Shown here piece after piece: positions 1 through 9,185 of a stretch of 64,000 bases of DNA (position 1 is the first letter of the stretch; each line of letters opens with the position of its first letter). The stretch is from Bacillus sp. SM2101. Lineage in GTDB: Bacteria > Bacillota > Bacilli > Bacillales > SM2101. The notes beneath the pieces are model-generated. The model did not search any database. It saw only the letters and a program-made list of their open reading frames with translations, and had not been told where the DNA came from. The stretch lies in the NCBI RefSeq assembly GCF_018588585.1, contig NZ_JAEUFG010000019.1, positions 20,995-84,994 on the forward strand. Direction: 5' to 3'. The position numbers and the translations under genes are program-made.

Positions 1-380
1 AGTATATTTGTGATTTTTATCATAAGGAGCAGCCACCAGCAAGTAAGATCGACAACCTAATAAATATGCTCACTCAACAAAAAGAAGGAATCCAATTTGT
101 CGCGGAGCACCATGGAGAATTAATTGGTTTTGCGACATTATACTTTTCATACAGTACATTAAGTGCACAAAAGGTTGTCGTACTAAATGATTTATATGTA
201 AGAAATAACTATCGAGGAACTGGGGTTGCAGAGAAGCTTTTTCAAAAGTGTGTAGATTACAAGGATACAAATAACTTTGCTTTTATGTCTTGGGAGACAG
301 CACCTGATAATACCCGTGCTCAAAACTTCTATAAAAAAATGGGTGGAGTTAAGGGCGAGTGGCTAACTTATTCAATTTAA
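1..380 (+). CDS. GNAT-family N-acetyltransferase, N-terminus outside window
   Basis: The reading frame is open from the window edge (frame of position 3) to the stop at 378-380, so the start codon lies upstream and the ATG at 66 is internal. The product shows the GNAT acetyl-CoA fold: a beta-strand stretch VVVLNDLYVR, then the pyrophosphate-binding motif NNYRGTGVAEKLF (R/Q-x-x-G-x-G/A type), and near the end NTRAQNFYKKMGG, the usual strand 5/helix 4 signature. It would transfer an acetyl group from acetyl-CoA to an amine. The substrate cannot be read from the sequence. It converges on the ABC exporter genes and shares the intervening hairpin. Confidence 0.85.
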   Translation, partial: YICDFYHKEQPPASKIDNLINMLTQQKEGIQFVAEHHGELIGFATLYFSYSTLSAQKVVVLNDLYVRNNYRGTGVAEKLFQKCVDYKDTNNFAFMSWETAPDNTRAQNFYKKMGGVKGEWLTYSI

Positions 381-399
381 GAGAAATTACATAGAAAAA

Positions 400-434
400 A
401 AGTTGCTCCTCTAAAAATTAGTGGGGAGCAACTT
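400..434 (-). terminator. Rho-independent terminator of the ABC exporter operon
   Basis: A 10-bp perfect stem, AAGTTGCTCC (400-409) and GGAGCAACTT (425-434), is followed on the minus strand by a run of seven T. It lies just past the stop of the ATPase gene and reads in its direction. It may also stop readthrough from the acetyltransferase. Confidence 0.85.
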
Positions 435-439
435 GCTAC

Positions 440-1138
440 TTACTTAATTGAAGAAGTTTGGTTGTTATATATGACTCTAAAGTTACCTTTTGAAATTCTC
501 ACTGTAACATCTGAAACATTTGCAATATTGTTATCATGTGTAACAACGATGACGCATTTTTCCTCTTCATGTGCTAAATCTTGAAATAGTTTAACGATAT
601 CTTTAGCAGTCTTTTCATCCAAATTTCCAGTCGGCTCATCAGCGACTATTAAATCTGATTTACAACTCAGTGCCCGTGCAATAGAAACACGCTGTTGCTG
701 TCCCCCACTTAACGTAAGCACCTTTTGTCCAGCTTGTTTTTCAGTAATACCTACCTTTTTAAGCATACTCAGTGCAAAATCTCTTTTATTTGCTTCATCT
801 GATCCAGTAATCTCCATTGCGGTTATAACATTTTGAATAGCTGTCATATAAGGTAGTAAATTATATGACTGAAAGACGATCGACACATATTTGTTTCTAA
901 AGTTAGATAAACCAATTTTTTTTATATCTTTTCCTTCATATAATATTTTCCCATTTTTTGGCATATCCAGTGCACTCGCCATAGCTAAAAAGGTTGTTTT
1001 ACCTGAGCCAGAAGGTCCAACTATCGAATAAAAATTCCCCTTTTCAAAACTTACATTAACATTATTTAAGATTGTCTGTTTTTCATTTTCATGCTCATAC
1101 CAATAATTTACGTCTATAAATTCCAATAAGGCACCCAT
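440..1138 (-). CDS. ABC transporter ATP-binding protein (MacB/LolD type)
   Basis: A 232-residue nucleotide-binding protein. Walker A GPSGSGKTT is at residues 41-49, the signature LSGGQQQR at 143-150 and Walker B LIVADEP at 163-169, followed by TGNLDE, which is typical of the MacB/LolD/FtsE branch. It starts 16 bases after the permease stop, so both are co-transcribed. It should power the adjacent permease in exporting or releasing a peptide, lipid or antibiotic from the membrane. The divergent two-component system suggests a stress- or antibiotic-responsive exporter. The substrate is unknown. Confidence 0.92.
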   Translation of the reverse strand: MGALLEFIDVNYWYEHENEKQTILNNVNVSFEKGNFYSIVGPSGSGKTTFLAMASALDMPKNGKILYEGKDIKKIGLSNFRNKYVSIVFQSYNLLPYMTAIQNVITAMEITGSDEANKRDFALSMLKKVGITEKQAGQKVLTLSGGQQQRVSIARALSCKSDLIVADEPTGNLDEKTAKDIVKLFQDLAHEEEKCVIVVTHDNNIANVSDVTVRISKGNFRVIYNNQTSSIK

Positions 1139-1154
1139 TTTATTTCCTCCTCAG

Positions 1155-2594
1155 TTAATCTTGCCTTGATAAAATTGTTTTTGGCTGAAGGCTTAATATT
1201 GACATAGATGGAATTAACGTTGATAATATTGCAATTAATAAGCCAATCATCCCTAGCATACTTAAATCTCCGGCTGTCACATCAATTTGTAACTCATTAA
1301 CTGGCTCAACATCTATTTGTTGTTGTACTTGCCTTGGCATTCTCTGTCCGAAAGAAGCAGGGTTTGAGGCTGTTTCTTCAGATTGTTGTATTTCTTGTGA
1401 TAACAGCTGGTCACCTATTTGTCCTGCAACGACATTACCACTTACAGCAGATATACCGAGTGCTATAACTGCTACAACTAAAATTTCTACTAAGAATTGT
1501 CCAATTAGCTTCCATTTCTTTTCACCTATCGCTAATAAAACACCCATTTCATACTTTCGTTCACGAATTGACATCATGACAATTAACCCTAAAATAATTG
1601 CACCAGCAATCGTTACTAAATAAACGACATTGGTTGAAAATGATGCAACATTTTCGATAGGACCAATCATCTGTTCATATAATTGATCGTTAGCATCTAG
1701 CTTAAAAACATCAAAATCGATAGTACTTTCAAGAGATGCTTCATCAATAAAGCTTTGAATATTTGCAGGGTCGTCCATAAAATATACTGCGTAATCTATA
1801 GCGTCTTCATAGTCTTCACTCTTCAAGCTAGAAGCAGTAGTATAAGGTGTGTATACTCTGTTATATGGGTTCAAAAAATCGAAACTTGCTGCTTGATCAT
1901 CTACTAGTTCTGTTGTTTCATAGATTCCGACAATCTCGAGCATTACCGAGCTAGCTTCATCTGTTCTTTGAATCGTTAACGTGTCACCAATAGCTAAATC
2001 ATTTGCTATAGCTAAATTTTGTTCTATTACTGCAACGTCCTCACCTATGTCCTCTTCCGTCAAATGGCGACCTTCAACAATCGATGCTTCATCATTTAAA
2101 AATGTCTCGACCGAATCTGTAAATAATACCCCTTGAACACTTATATCTGCCTGGACTCCACGCATATTTCCAGAGTTATTAAAGCCCCCTTGTCCTGTAT
2201 TTGTTTCCTCTTCATCAATCGGTTCACTAACAATCGGTTCAAAATCCTCAGCCAACCCAGATGCAGAAGAATAATAGTTATATCCTTTTATGTTATCTAA
2301 TGATAACAATGCTGTAGCAGACTCTACTGGAACTGGGACAGATTGCATACGCCCTTGTTGTCTACCTTCACTTTGTTGTTGTCCTCCTTCTGCCATAAGC
2401 TTTTCTCTATCGACTTGTAAGGTGACCTCTCCACCTAATTGTTGTCTTGCTAATTCGCTAGATTTTTGGGCTGCAGTTTGAATGGATAGACCAGCCAGTA
2501 CTAAAACACAAATCACTGAAAAAACAAATACTAGTAACATACTTTTTCCTTTACGAGCAGTTACACTCAAGAAAGCACGTTTTAAGAAATTCAT
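1155..2594 (-). CDS. ABC transporter permease, MacB/FtsX family
   Basis: This 479-residue protein has the MacB plan: one N-terminal membrane helix (residues ~15-40), an extracytoplasmic domain of about 270 residues rich in Asp, Glu, Gln and Ser, then three C-terminal helices (~320-345, ~365-390, ~445-470). The segment IRERKYEMGVLLAIGEKKW after the second helix is the conserved FtsX cytoplasmic loop that contacts the ATPase. An unusual Gln-rich insertion (residues ~395-430) lies in the last outer loop. The gene is first of a two-gene operon with the ATPase and diverges from an OmpR-type regulator. Confidence 0.88.
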   Translation of the reverse strand: MNFLKRAFLSVTARKGKSMLLVFVFSVICVLVLAGLSIQTAAQKSSELARQQLGGEVTLQVDREKLMAEGGQQQSEGRQQGRMQSVPVPVESATALLSLDNIKGYNYYSSASGLAEDFEPIVSEPIDEEETNTGQGGFNNSGNMRGVQADISVQGVLFTDSVETFLNDEASIVEGRHLTEEDIGEDVAVIEQNLAIANDLAIGDTLTIQRTDEASSVMLEIVGIYETTELVDDQAASFDFLNPYNRVYTPYTTASSLKSEDYEDAIDYAVYFMDDPANIQSFIDEASLESTIDFDVFKLDANDQLYEQMIGPIENVASFSTNVVYLVTIAGAIILGLIVMMSIRERKYEMGVLLAIGEKKWKLIGQFLVEILVVAVIALGISAVSGNVVAGQIGDQLLSQEIQQSEETASNPASFGQRMPRQVQQQIDVEPVNELQIDVTAGDLSMLGMIGLLIAILSTLIPSMSILSLQPKTILSRQD

Positions 2595-2966
2595 TCTTAC
2601 TCCTCCTAATCATTTGCAATTATTTATATCTAATTAATATGTCTTGTGTTTTTTTTAGGGATGTTTTCGTATTACTTTTACAACGCACAAAACTAGCGTT
2701 CATAGTAAAATGAGGATAATCCCATACCTTTTCTAGTTATTCTAGTTTGTAAAAGTAACAAAAAAAGCATTTATTAATAATTGATAATCTCCTCCAATCT
2801 TTGGACTTTTTTATGTGAATGTATAAATCTTAACGCCTATATATGTCCAAACTATGAATGAACTATTTCGTAACCTTTAACGAAAACGAAATATTTTACA
2901 TAGAGGTTGAAAATAGTCATTATTCAATTTAACTTTAAATAAAGTAATTTTTAGTGGAGGTGTAAG
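2595..2966. other. Divergent intergenic region
   Basis: 372 bases between the ABC operon and the two-component operon. Positions ~2659-2712 contain a degraded stretch resembling the left half of the interspersed repeat described elsewhere (TGTTTTCGTATTACTTTT, later ACTAGCGTTCATAG). The rest is AT-rich with no gene seen. Confidence 0.4.
2907..2935 (+). promoter_or_regulatory. Candidate sigma-A promoter of the two-component operon
   Basis: TTGAAA (2907-2912) and TAACTT (2930-2935) are separated by 17 bases and lie about 30 bases before the response regulator start. The -10 hexamer is a weak match, so this is tentative. Confidence 0.4.
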
Positions 2967-3671
2967 ATGAAGATTCTAGTCATCGAGGATAATGAAAGTG
3001 TTTGCTCTATGCTAGAAATGTTTTTTTCAAAAGAAGGCTTGTCTGGAAAATTTGTAAATGATGGACTAGAAGGCTATCACCAGTTCAAAAAAGAAAATTG
3101 GGACTTGCTGATTATCGATTGGATGCTTCCACATATGGACGGTGTAAGTATTTGTCGCAAAATAAGAGAAGAGCAAAGTACCGTTCCTATCATTATGTTA
3201 ACAGCTAAAGATAGTGAGTCAGATCAAGTACTAGGTTTGGATATGGGAGCTGATGACTATGTAACGAAACCATTTAGTCCACTTACACTCATGGCACGCA
3301 TAAAAGCAGTTACCCGCAGATATCATCAAGGACAACCTCAAAGTACTGAAACGGATGAGATTCAAACTGACTTTGTAAAAATAAATAAAAATACACGTGA
3401 AGTATTTTTAGATGATACATTAATTTCAAATTTAACACCAAAAGAATTTGATCTTTTGTACTTTTTTATTCAACATCCAAGACAAGTGTTTTCAAGAGAG
3501 CATTTATTAGAAAAAGTTTGGGGTTATCAATATTATGGTGATGAAAGAACTGTTGATGTACATATTAAAAGATTACGCAAAAAACTAGGTACCAACTCGC
3601 GCCCTTTTTTCCACACAGTATGGGGTGTAGGTTATAAATTTGATGAATTGGTTGAAAGTAATGAGAATTAA
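2967..3671 (+). CDS. OmpR-family response regulator
   Basis: A 234-residue regulator. Its N-terminal receiver domain has acidic residues at 7-8, phospho-acceptor Asp51 in LLIIDWMLP, and the conserved Lys in VTKPFSP. The C-terminal winged helix (residues ~135-228) carries LTPKEFDLLYFFIQHP and RTVDVHIKRLRKKL. The start follows a clear GGAGG. It overlaps the kinase gene and should be phosphorylated by it. The likely target is the divergent ABC exporter operon, inferred from position only. Confidence 0.95.
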   Translation: MKILVIEDNESVCSMLEMFFSKEGLSGKFVNDGLEGYHQFKKENWDLLIIDWMLPHMDGVSICRKIREEQSTVPIIMLTAKDSESDQVLGLDMGADDYVTKPFSPLTLMARIKAVTRRYHQGQPQSTETDEIQTDFVKINKNTREVFLDDTLISNLTPKEFDLLYFFIQHPRQVFSREHLLEKVWGYQYYGDERTVDVHIKRLRKKLGTNSRPFFHTVWGVGYKFDELVESNEN

Positions 3672-5106
3672 ATATATATATCAACTTATTGGAAGTCACA
3701 TTAGTATTTTAGTTATTGCATTGTTAATTTTAAGTTTGTTATTTACTCACTTTGTCGAAAACTTAATCTTCCAAAACAAAGTTGATGAATTACTGTCATT
3801 TGGTGATGAAATTTTAAGTGTTATAGACCAAAGCAGCATTGAGACTGAGAAACCTTTAAAGCAATATAACGAAGTATTAAGGGCAAGGAACATTCGATTA
3901 ATAATGTTTGATAATAAAGGATCCATTCTATCACCCTTTGTTGATCGTTTTAAAAAAATACAGTTAGACGAAAAAGAATTACAGCAAATATCTAACGGCG
4001 AAACAGTAGTTATAAAGCATGATATACAACGCTTTGATCAAGAAGCATCATTGGTTGCTATTCCTTATGTTATTGATCAAAAAGTGCAAGGAGGCATCTT
4101 ATTAATTGCACCTATTAGTAATACACAGGATATGATTAGTTCTTTAAATAGAGCTTTACTGTACACAGTTATTATCTCATTATCCATTTCTTTATTATTA
4201 AGCTGGTTATTATCAAAATTGCATGTTAGACGAATCCAACACATTCGTGAGGCTACTTCCATGATTGCAGATGGAAACTATAATGTTAATGTGCCAGATA
4301 GAACCCTAGATGAACTAGGAGAATTAGCAGCAGACTTTAACCAAATGGCTTCAAAGTTAAGAGAGTCAAATGACGAAATTAATCGACTAGAAAAGCGACG
4401 TAGACAATTTATTGCAGATGTATCACACGAATTGCGAACACCATTAACGACAATAAGTGGCATAATTGAAGGTTTAAAAAATAACATGATTCCAGAGCAA
4501 GAAAAAGATAAAGGCCTGAATTTAATTAGTACAGAGTCAAAGAGGCTTATTCGACTTGTAAATGAAAACTTGGATTATGAAAATATTCGTTCACTTCAAA
4601 TTCCACTACATAAAGTCGACATACAGTTGTTAGATATATTCGAAATTATTAAAGAGCATTTAATTACTCAAGCAGAGCAAAAAAATAACCGAGTAATAAT
4701 ACATGTTGATGAGGACATTTATATCCATGCTGATTATGACAGGTTAATGCAAATTTTAATAAACATTACGAAAAACAGCATTCAGTTCACGTCTGATGGT
4801 ACGATCTGGCTAAGAGGCAAGAAGGGATATAACGAGGTGATCATTGAAATCGAGGACACAGGGATCGGCATAGATTCTAAAGAAATTGAAATGATCTGGC
4901 ACCGTTTTTATAAAGCGGATATTTCACGTAGAAATAATCCTTACGGAGAGTTTGGATTAGGTTTAGCTATCGTTAAACAACTTGTAAATTTACATGGTGG
5001 TGAAATTTCCGTTGACAGTAAAAAACAGCATGGTACTAAATTCGTCATTGCCTTTCCTATAAGTAAACCTGAGACTGTAAATCGCATAGATAAGTCTGTC
5101 GATTAA
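3661..5106 (+). CDS. Sensor histidine kinase with HAMP domain
   Basis: About 481 residues. The first helix (residues ~10-32) is followed by an extracytoplasmic sensor of about 135 residues, a second helix (~170-190), HAMP, a dimerisation domain with phospho-accepting His in FIADVSHELRTPL (near residue 255), and a HATPase domain with DTGIGI and GLGLAIVKQL. The ATG at 3661 overlaps the regulator stop and gives MRIKYIY. An in-frame ATG at 3640 is possible but has no better ribosome site. The moderate-length outer sensor separates it from BceS-type intramembrane kinases. Confidence 0.92.
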   Translation: MRIKYIYQLIGSHISILVIALLILSLLFTHFVENLIFQNKVDELLSFGDEILSVIDQSSIETEKPLKQYNEVLRARNIRLIMFDNKGSILSPFVDRFKKIQLDEKELQQISNGETVVIKHDIQRFDQEASLVAIPYVIDQKVQGGILLIAPISNTQDMISSLNRALLYTVIISLSISLLLSWLLSKLHVRRIQHIREATSMIADGNYNVNVPDRTLDELGELAADFNQMASKLRESNDEINRLEKRRRQFIADVSHELRTPLTTISGIIEGLKNNMIPEQEKDKGLNLISTESKRLIRLVNENLDYENIRSLQIPLHKVDIQLLDIFEIIKEHLITQAEQKNNRVIIHVDEDIYIHADYDRLMQILINITKNSIQFTSDGTIWLRGKKGYNEVIIEIEDTGIGIDSKEIEMIWHRFYKADISRRNNPYGEFGLGLAIVKQLVNLHGGEISVDSKKQHGTKFVIAFPISKPETVNRIDKSVD

Positions 5107-5129
5107 ACGATATTAGATTTTGAATAAGC

Positions 5130-5160
5130 AAATCAGGTGGAGGGTTCCTCCACCTGATTT
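5130..5160. terminator. Terminator after the two-component operon
   Basis: A perfect 14-bp stem, AAATCAGGTGGAGG and its complement, encloses a 3-base loop. A-rich sequence (AAAAAAT) follows on the plus strand and T-rich sequence lies on the other side. It sits between converging genes and could work both ways. Confidence 0.8.
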
Positions 5161-5206
5161 AAAAAATATACTCACATATAGCGAAAGGCAGATACTGCTA
5201 CCTGAT

Positions 5207-5680
5207 CTAGTCCCAAATATCAGGTCGATCAATTTGCAGCATTCTCATATATTGAAGTAACTGTCCAGTATGTACTGCGTCATGATATGTTTTTCTTTCT
5301 AGTGTGTCTCCTAATGACCTTTCAATATCTTTATGCGGCCATTTAATCATCTTTGAACTATATGTTGAAGAAGGTATTCCATTAACATACGATAGTAACT
5401 TATCATGATATATATTACTGCCAGCTATTTCACCTTCAATAGTAACGAATGGTTTTCCCCACAATTGTTTCCTTTCTTCTTCAGAAGGTAATCTATGCTC
5501 ACGTAAGATGGTAAGCCATGAGAAATCATGCAAAAGTACATGCCTAATGGTTTCTCCAACTGTTAATGCTTCGACATCAGGTTTCCAACATAATAAATCA
5601 TCTGAAAATCCTCTAGCAACTGTGAGGAATCTACGCCTACATTCTTTTAGATCAAGAAGGATTAAAGCTTTTGCATCCAT
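5207..5680 (-). CDS. DinB-family protein (YjoA-like)
   Basis: A 157-residue four-helix protein of the DinB/YfiT superfamily. These typically bind a metal through three histidines, and candidates are seen in GETIRHVLLHD (residues ~42-52) and YHDAVHTGQLLQYMRML (~132-148). The start has GGGAGATGTTATT just upstream. Members are damage-inducible proteins or thiol-dependent metalloenzymes (for example bacillithiol S-transferases), and the exact role here is not readable. A copy of the interspersed repeat lies 30 bases upstream of its start. Confidence 0.82.
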   Translation of the reverse strand: MDAKALILLDLKECRRRFLTVARGFSDDLLCWKPDVEALTVGETIRHVLLHDFSWLTILREHRLPSEEERKQLWGKPFVTIEGEIAGSNIYHDKLLSYVNGIPSSTYSSKMIKWPHKDIERSLGDTLERKTYHDAVHTGQLLQYMRMLQIDRPDIWD

Positions 5681-5710
5681 AATAACATCTCCCTATGATT
5701 CTTTAATATA

Positions 5711-5868
5711 GGCTGTTTTCGCATTCATTGTTGTTTTTCGTCTTACGAAGTAAACACGTACACAACTAGATTTCAGGTCCTTTTCTTCTCTGACAACTTA
5801 AAAAATCTATCATACACATTATTTACTCAAATGTAAGTGAAAAAGCATCAAATTTTACGAAAAGAGCT
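5711..5868 (+). mobile_element. MITE-like repeat, copy A
   Basis: 158 bp from GGCTGTTTTCGCATT to the degraded right end ACGAAAAGAGCT. It has the internal blocks shared by the family (TTGTTGTTTTTCGT, ACACGTACACAACTAGA). Flanks TTAATATA and TATATATA match at 6 of 8 positions, consistent with an aged 8-bp target duplication. Confidence 0.75.
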
Positions 5869-6106
5869 TATATATACAACATCATTGTAAAGTGCATTTT
5901 ATTCCATAGTCATCGAAATATCATTGTAATGATATGATCTTGTAGCTTTGTGTTTTATTTTGATTGTACTAAAACATACACGTATAAAAATTTGAGCTAG
6001 AAGCACCCTTTCTTCGTTAGATGAAATGCAATCAGAATTCTTCTAGAAGTGCTAAGTTCGTGACAGTAGCAACAAAGTTTTTGAGGTTAGCTATACTTTT
6101 TTATAA

Positions 6107-6191
6107 AGCTCTTTTTGCGTTAATTGTTATTTCTCGTACTTTAGTATTTATTTAGCATTCTTGGCACTTTTTCTTATCGGTTGAAAGAGCC
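6107..6191 (+). mobile_element. MITE-like repeat, copy B, internally deleted
   Basis: An 85-bp degenerate copy starting AGCTCTTTTTGCGTTAATTG and ending GAAAGAGCC, lacking most of the right half. Flanks TTTTATAA and TCTTACAA agree at 6 of 8 positions. A GTAGCAACAAAGTTTTTGA fragment just upstream (6067-6085) resembles another right end. Confidence 0.55.
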
Positions 6192-6382
6192 TCTTACAAA
6201 AGACAATATTTCATTAGATTATGTGTTAAATAGAAGCACGATAATAATATTTGAAAACTCAAAATAATCATTTTATCAAATCATAGCTTAATATATAATT
6301 AACAATGAATTTACTATAATTTGTAAAGAGGACCTATATTTATTTGTCCGAATGCTTACATTTACATAAGGAGGAGCAAAAG

Positions 6383-8533
6383 ATGCTTACAAAAAGAGTA
6401 CTACTTAACTGTGTTATATTATTAGTCATCTTTTTGAGTACAGCATGTAATCGTCCCATTCAACAAGATCAAGCTACTAATCAAAATCAAGAGGAATCAA
6501 TTTCTATTGACTCCACTCAAGGAGATCAAGTAAAGGAAGACAATAGTATTGTTGAAGAAACTTTCGATGAAGAACCAAAGGCTCAATTTACAACTACACC
6601 TTGCATTGCTGACATGTTTTTAAAGCAAGATAACAGCAACACATCGTTACTTCTTTCGGAGCCATTCATTGAAGGAGAATTATTAGCGGATATAAAAGCA
6701 ATATCAACTAAAACAATTATCGATGAAGCAAGTTATGGATCACATTATGGAACATCTTATGCATTACATGAAAATGGCAACGTATATGCTTGGGGCTCTA
6801 GAAATGAGTATCCTAGAGATAGGAACACGGCCTTTCCTCAACTTATAAACGATATTCCACAAGCCACTTCAATATCAGGTGAATTTATTTTAACCGAATC
6901 AGGTGAAGTATGGTATTTAAATGAAGGTGGCAAACCATTTATGTTATCTTCATTAACAAATATTGTAGGTATTAATGAAGTAAGACCAGACACGCTTTTT
7001 GCTTTAACAGAGGATGGTACGATTATTCATGTCAGCTTTCAATATAATACAAACACTTTCTCAGCAACTCCTTTATCAAATATAACAAATGTTAGTAAAC
7101 TCTTTAATTTTGACAATACTCTTTTTGCAATAAAAACGGATGGTACTTTATGGACTGAAGAATATAATAATAATTTATTTAGTAATGCGAAGGAGCCAAT
7201 TGCTAATCAAGTAAATATTGCTGATACTGTAATTGACGTCGCTGAAGGATTTAACATCAATAGTACCTTTGTAAAATTGCAATCAGGAAAATGGCTAATC
7301 TACCAAAAAGAACATGAGTCACCACCTAAGTTAACACCATTTGAAAAACTGGACGATGTAAAAAAGATAGCTCATAATACTCATGCTAATTTTGCATTAA
7401 AGAACGATGGAACGGTTTGGGGGTGGGGGGATCAAAATGGACATATAATTCATTCTAATTCTTTTGAACTGGACACTCCAATACAGATTGAAGGCTTGAC
7501 TGACATTATTGACATACAAGTAGGTACAGATCACGTATTAGCATTGAGTCGTAATGGAAATGTTTATACTTGGGGAAATAATATGACCGGACAGCTTGGA
7601 ACTTCCCCGACTATCTTTCAACACCTTACTGCAATCGGAACTATGTCAGACATAGACCAAATTCTTCCCACTAGTAAGACAATATATATACTCCGTAAAG
7701 GACAGATTTGGACAGTAACCCATGATATCGAGCTAAAACAATTAGACATCTCTGAAGATGTACAAACGATGATAAGCAATATGAGACAACCAATTTTCTT
7801 AACTTCTAATGGAAAAATAATCTATGATTTAAGTGAAGAAGGTTGTGACACTTTGGAAACTGATTTCCCTATTAAAAACATATATACATATGGATCAGAC
7901 ATAGCAATTCAAAGTGAGGATGATAAATTATATCATTGGACCTTTAACAATAACCACTATAAAACAATTACCTTTGAAAAAGACCAACATACAGAAATCA
8001 AAAATATTTACAGCTTTAATAAAACGTTTATTTTAACAACCGACGGAACGGTTTATTACGAAGATCAAATATTAGATGACACAATTATTATGAAACCGAT
8101 TGAGAATTTGCACAATATCGTTGACTTAAGCTATGATTATGCTCCAGATAGCGGATACAATAAAACTGTTCTAGCAGGTTCAGTACGTGCGTTAGATTCA
8201 GAGGGAAACTTATATGGAATAAATCTAGATGAAGACAATAACTTCACACATGAGAAAGTACTTGAGAATATTCATTTAATTACAGGAAATGTTACAATCG
8301 ATAATTCCGCTGAGATGAAAGACCATAATATTGTGGGAACCCCGTTAATAACCCACATTAATAATTTAGATGATATACATTTAACCGAATCACTTTATGC
8401 ATACGGAATAGAAGGACCAGGTCTTCATTATCATGTATTTGTTATGAAGGACGGCAGCATTAATCTCTTTGGTGCGAATCCCTTTTTGTACTTCAATTAT
8501 ACAAAACAAGTTAAACCAGTTATTTTGAATTAA
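6383..8533 (+). CDS. Lipoprotein with RCC1-like beta-propeller repeats
   Basis: 716 residues starting at the ATG with AAGGAGGAGCAAAAG upstream. A lipoprotein signal peptide ends in the lipobox STAC (Cys22), followed by a Gln/Asp/Glu-rich linker. The body holds irregular RCC1-type units with the pattern ALxxxGxVYxWG: ALHENGNVYAWGS, ALKNDGTVWGWGD and ALSRNGNVYTWGNNMTGQLG are clearest, with weaker ones such as ALTEDGTIIHV. It should be a membrane-anchored extracellular propeller, probably binding or sensing. No catalytic motif is seen. It stands alone in a repeat-rich region, and the ligand is unknown. Confidence 0.85.
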   Translation: MLTKRVLLNCVILLVIFLSTACNRPIQQDQATNQNQEESISIDSTQGDQVKEDNSIVEETFDEEPKAQFTTTPCIADMFLKQDNSNTSLLLSEPFIEGELLADIKAISTKTIIDEASYGSHYGTSYALHENGNVYAWGSRNEYPRDRNTAFPQLINDIPQATSISGEFILTESGEVWYLNEGGKPFMLSSLTNIVGINEVRPDTLFALTEDGTIIHVSFQYNTNTFSATPLSNITNVSKLFNFDNTLFAIKTDGTLWTEEYNNNLFSNAKEPIANQVNIADTVIDVAEGFNINSTFVKLQSGKWLIYQKEHESPPKLTPFEKLDDVKKIAHNTHANFALKNDGTVWGWGDQNGHIIHSNSFELDTPIQIEGLTDIIDIQVGTDHVLALSRNGNVYTWGNNMTGQLGTSPTIFQHLTAIGTMSDIDQILPTSKTIYILRKGQIWTVTHDIELKQLDISEDVQTMISNMRQPIFLTSNGKIIYDLSEEGCDTLETDFPIKNIYTYGSDIAIQSEDDKLYHWTFNNNHYKTITFEKDQHTEIKNIYSFNKTFILTTDGTVYYEDQILDDTIIMKPIENLHNIVDLSYDYAPDSGYNKTVLAGSVRALDSEGNLYGINLDEDNNFTHEKVLENIHLITGNVTIDNSAEMKDHNIVGTPLITHINNLDDIHLTESLYAYGIEGPGLHYHVFVMKDGSINLFGANPFLYFNYTKQVKPVILN

Positions 8534-8628
8534 ATAGCAACAAACAAAAGATGTTAAATAAAATATGAAACAGCCTATTTACGACATAATGCCCATAATC
8601 CTCTATGAAATATGCATACATTCTCAAA

Positions 8629-8774
8629 GGCTGTTCTCATATAGGATGTTGTTTCTTTGACAAAAATCAACTAGGTTTCGGGTATCTTTTCTTCTATAAA
8701 CGATGACTGTTGAGAAAGCGACGTTTTCATCTTCAGTTTTAAGATCTATAGCATTAAAGTTTACGAAAAGAGCT
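8629..8774 (+). mobile_element. MITE-like repeat, copy C
   Basis: 146 bp from GGCTGTTCTCATATA to TTTACGAAAAGAGCT, with the family blocks TATAAACGATGACTGTTGAG and AAAGTTTACGAAAAGAG. Flanks TTCTCAAA and CTCTCAAG match at 6 of 8 and share TCTCAA. The copy abuts a MazG-like coding remnant. Confidence 0.78.
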
Positions 8775-8779
8775 CTCTC

Positions 8780-8974
8780 AAGCTAGTTGAAGAAGTTGGA
8801 GAATTGTCTGAGGTTATTCTTAAAGTTCAAAGCTTACAACAATCAGGGACGATTGAAGAGGAATTATATGATGTTCTTTATTACTTAATAGCTATAGCAA
8901 ATATTTATGACATTGATTTAACTGCAAGCTTTCATTTACAAGTGAAAATAAATATAACGAAGTATACCACTTAA
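8780..8974 (+). pseudogene. MazG-like pyrophosphohydrolase fragment
   Basis: Sixty-four codons and a stop read KLVEEVGELSEVILKV, then EEELYDVLYYLIAIANIYDIDL. This is the EExxE...ExxD metal-binding core of MazG-type NTP pyrophosphohydrolases. No start codon with a ribosome binding site is seen: the frame begins directly at the right end of repeat copy C. Joining the flanks across the repeat adds only MKYAYIL before the match, shorter than the usual N-terminus, so the 5' part is missing or rearranged. Confidence 0.7.
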
Positions 8975-8987
8975 ATCTACCCTACTG

Positions 8988-9016
8988 CACCGTTGCACAC
9001 TATTGGGGTAACGGTG
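8988..9016. terminator. Inverted repeat after the MazG remnant
   Basis: A 7-bp stem CACCGTT / AACGGTG with a 15-base loop. There is no T-run, so it is a weak terminator candidate at best. The rest of 9017-9185 shows no gene. Confidence 0.35.
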
Positions 9017-9185
9017 TAGGTGTAGTGTCGTCATGCTAACTCTCTTTGAATGGCGTCAGTACCTACACATTTCAACATGTGCAAGAGTCTTGGTCACCCC
9101 TGTTAAACACTTCATAATTACACATGCGTTTTTAATAAAGAGCCTTTTAAGGTAATATCTAACATATTTAGCTACTAGAATAAAA

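Noticed and set aside
2659..2712. Another copy of the MITE-like repeat
   Set aside because: Only about 50 bases resemble the left half and the ends are missing, so it was not counted as a copy.
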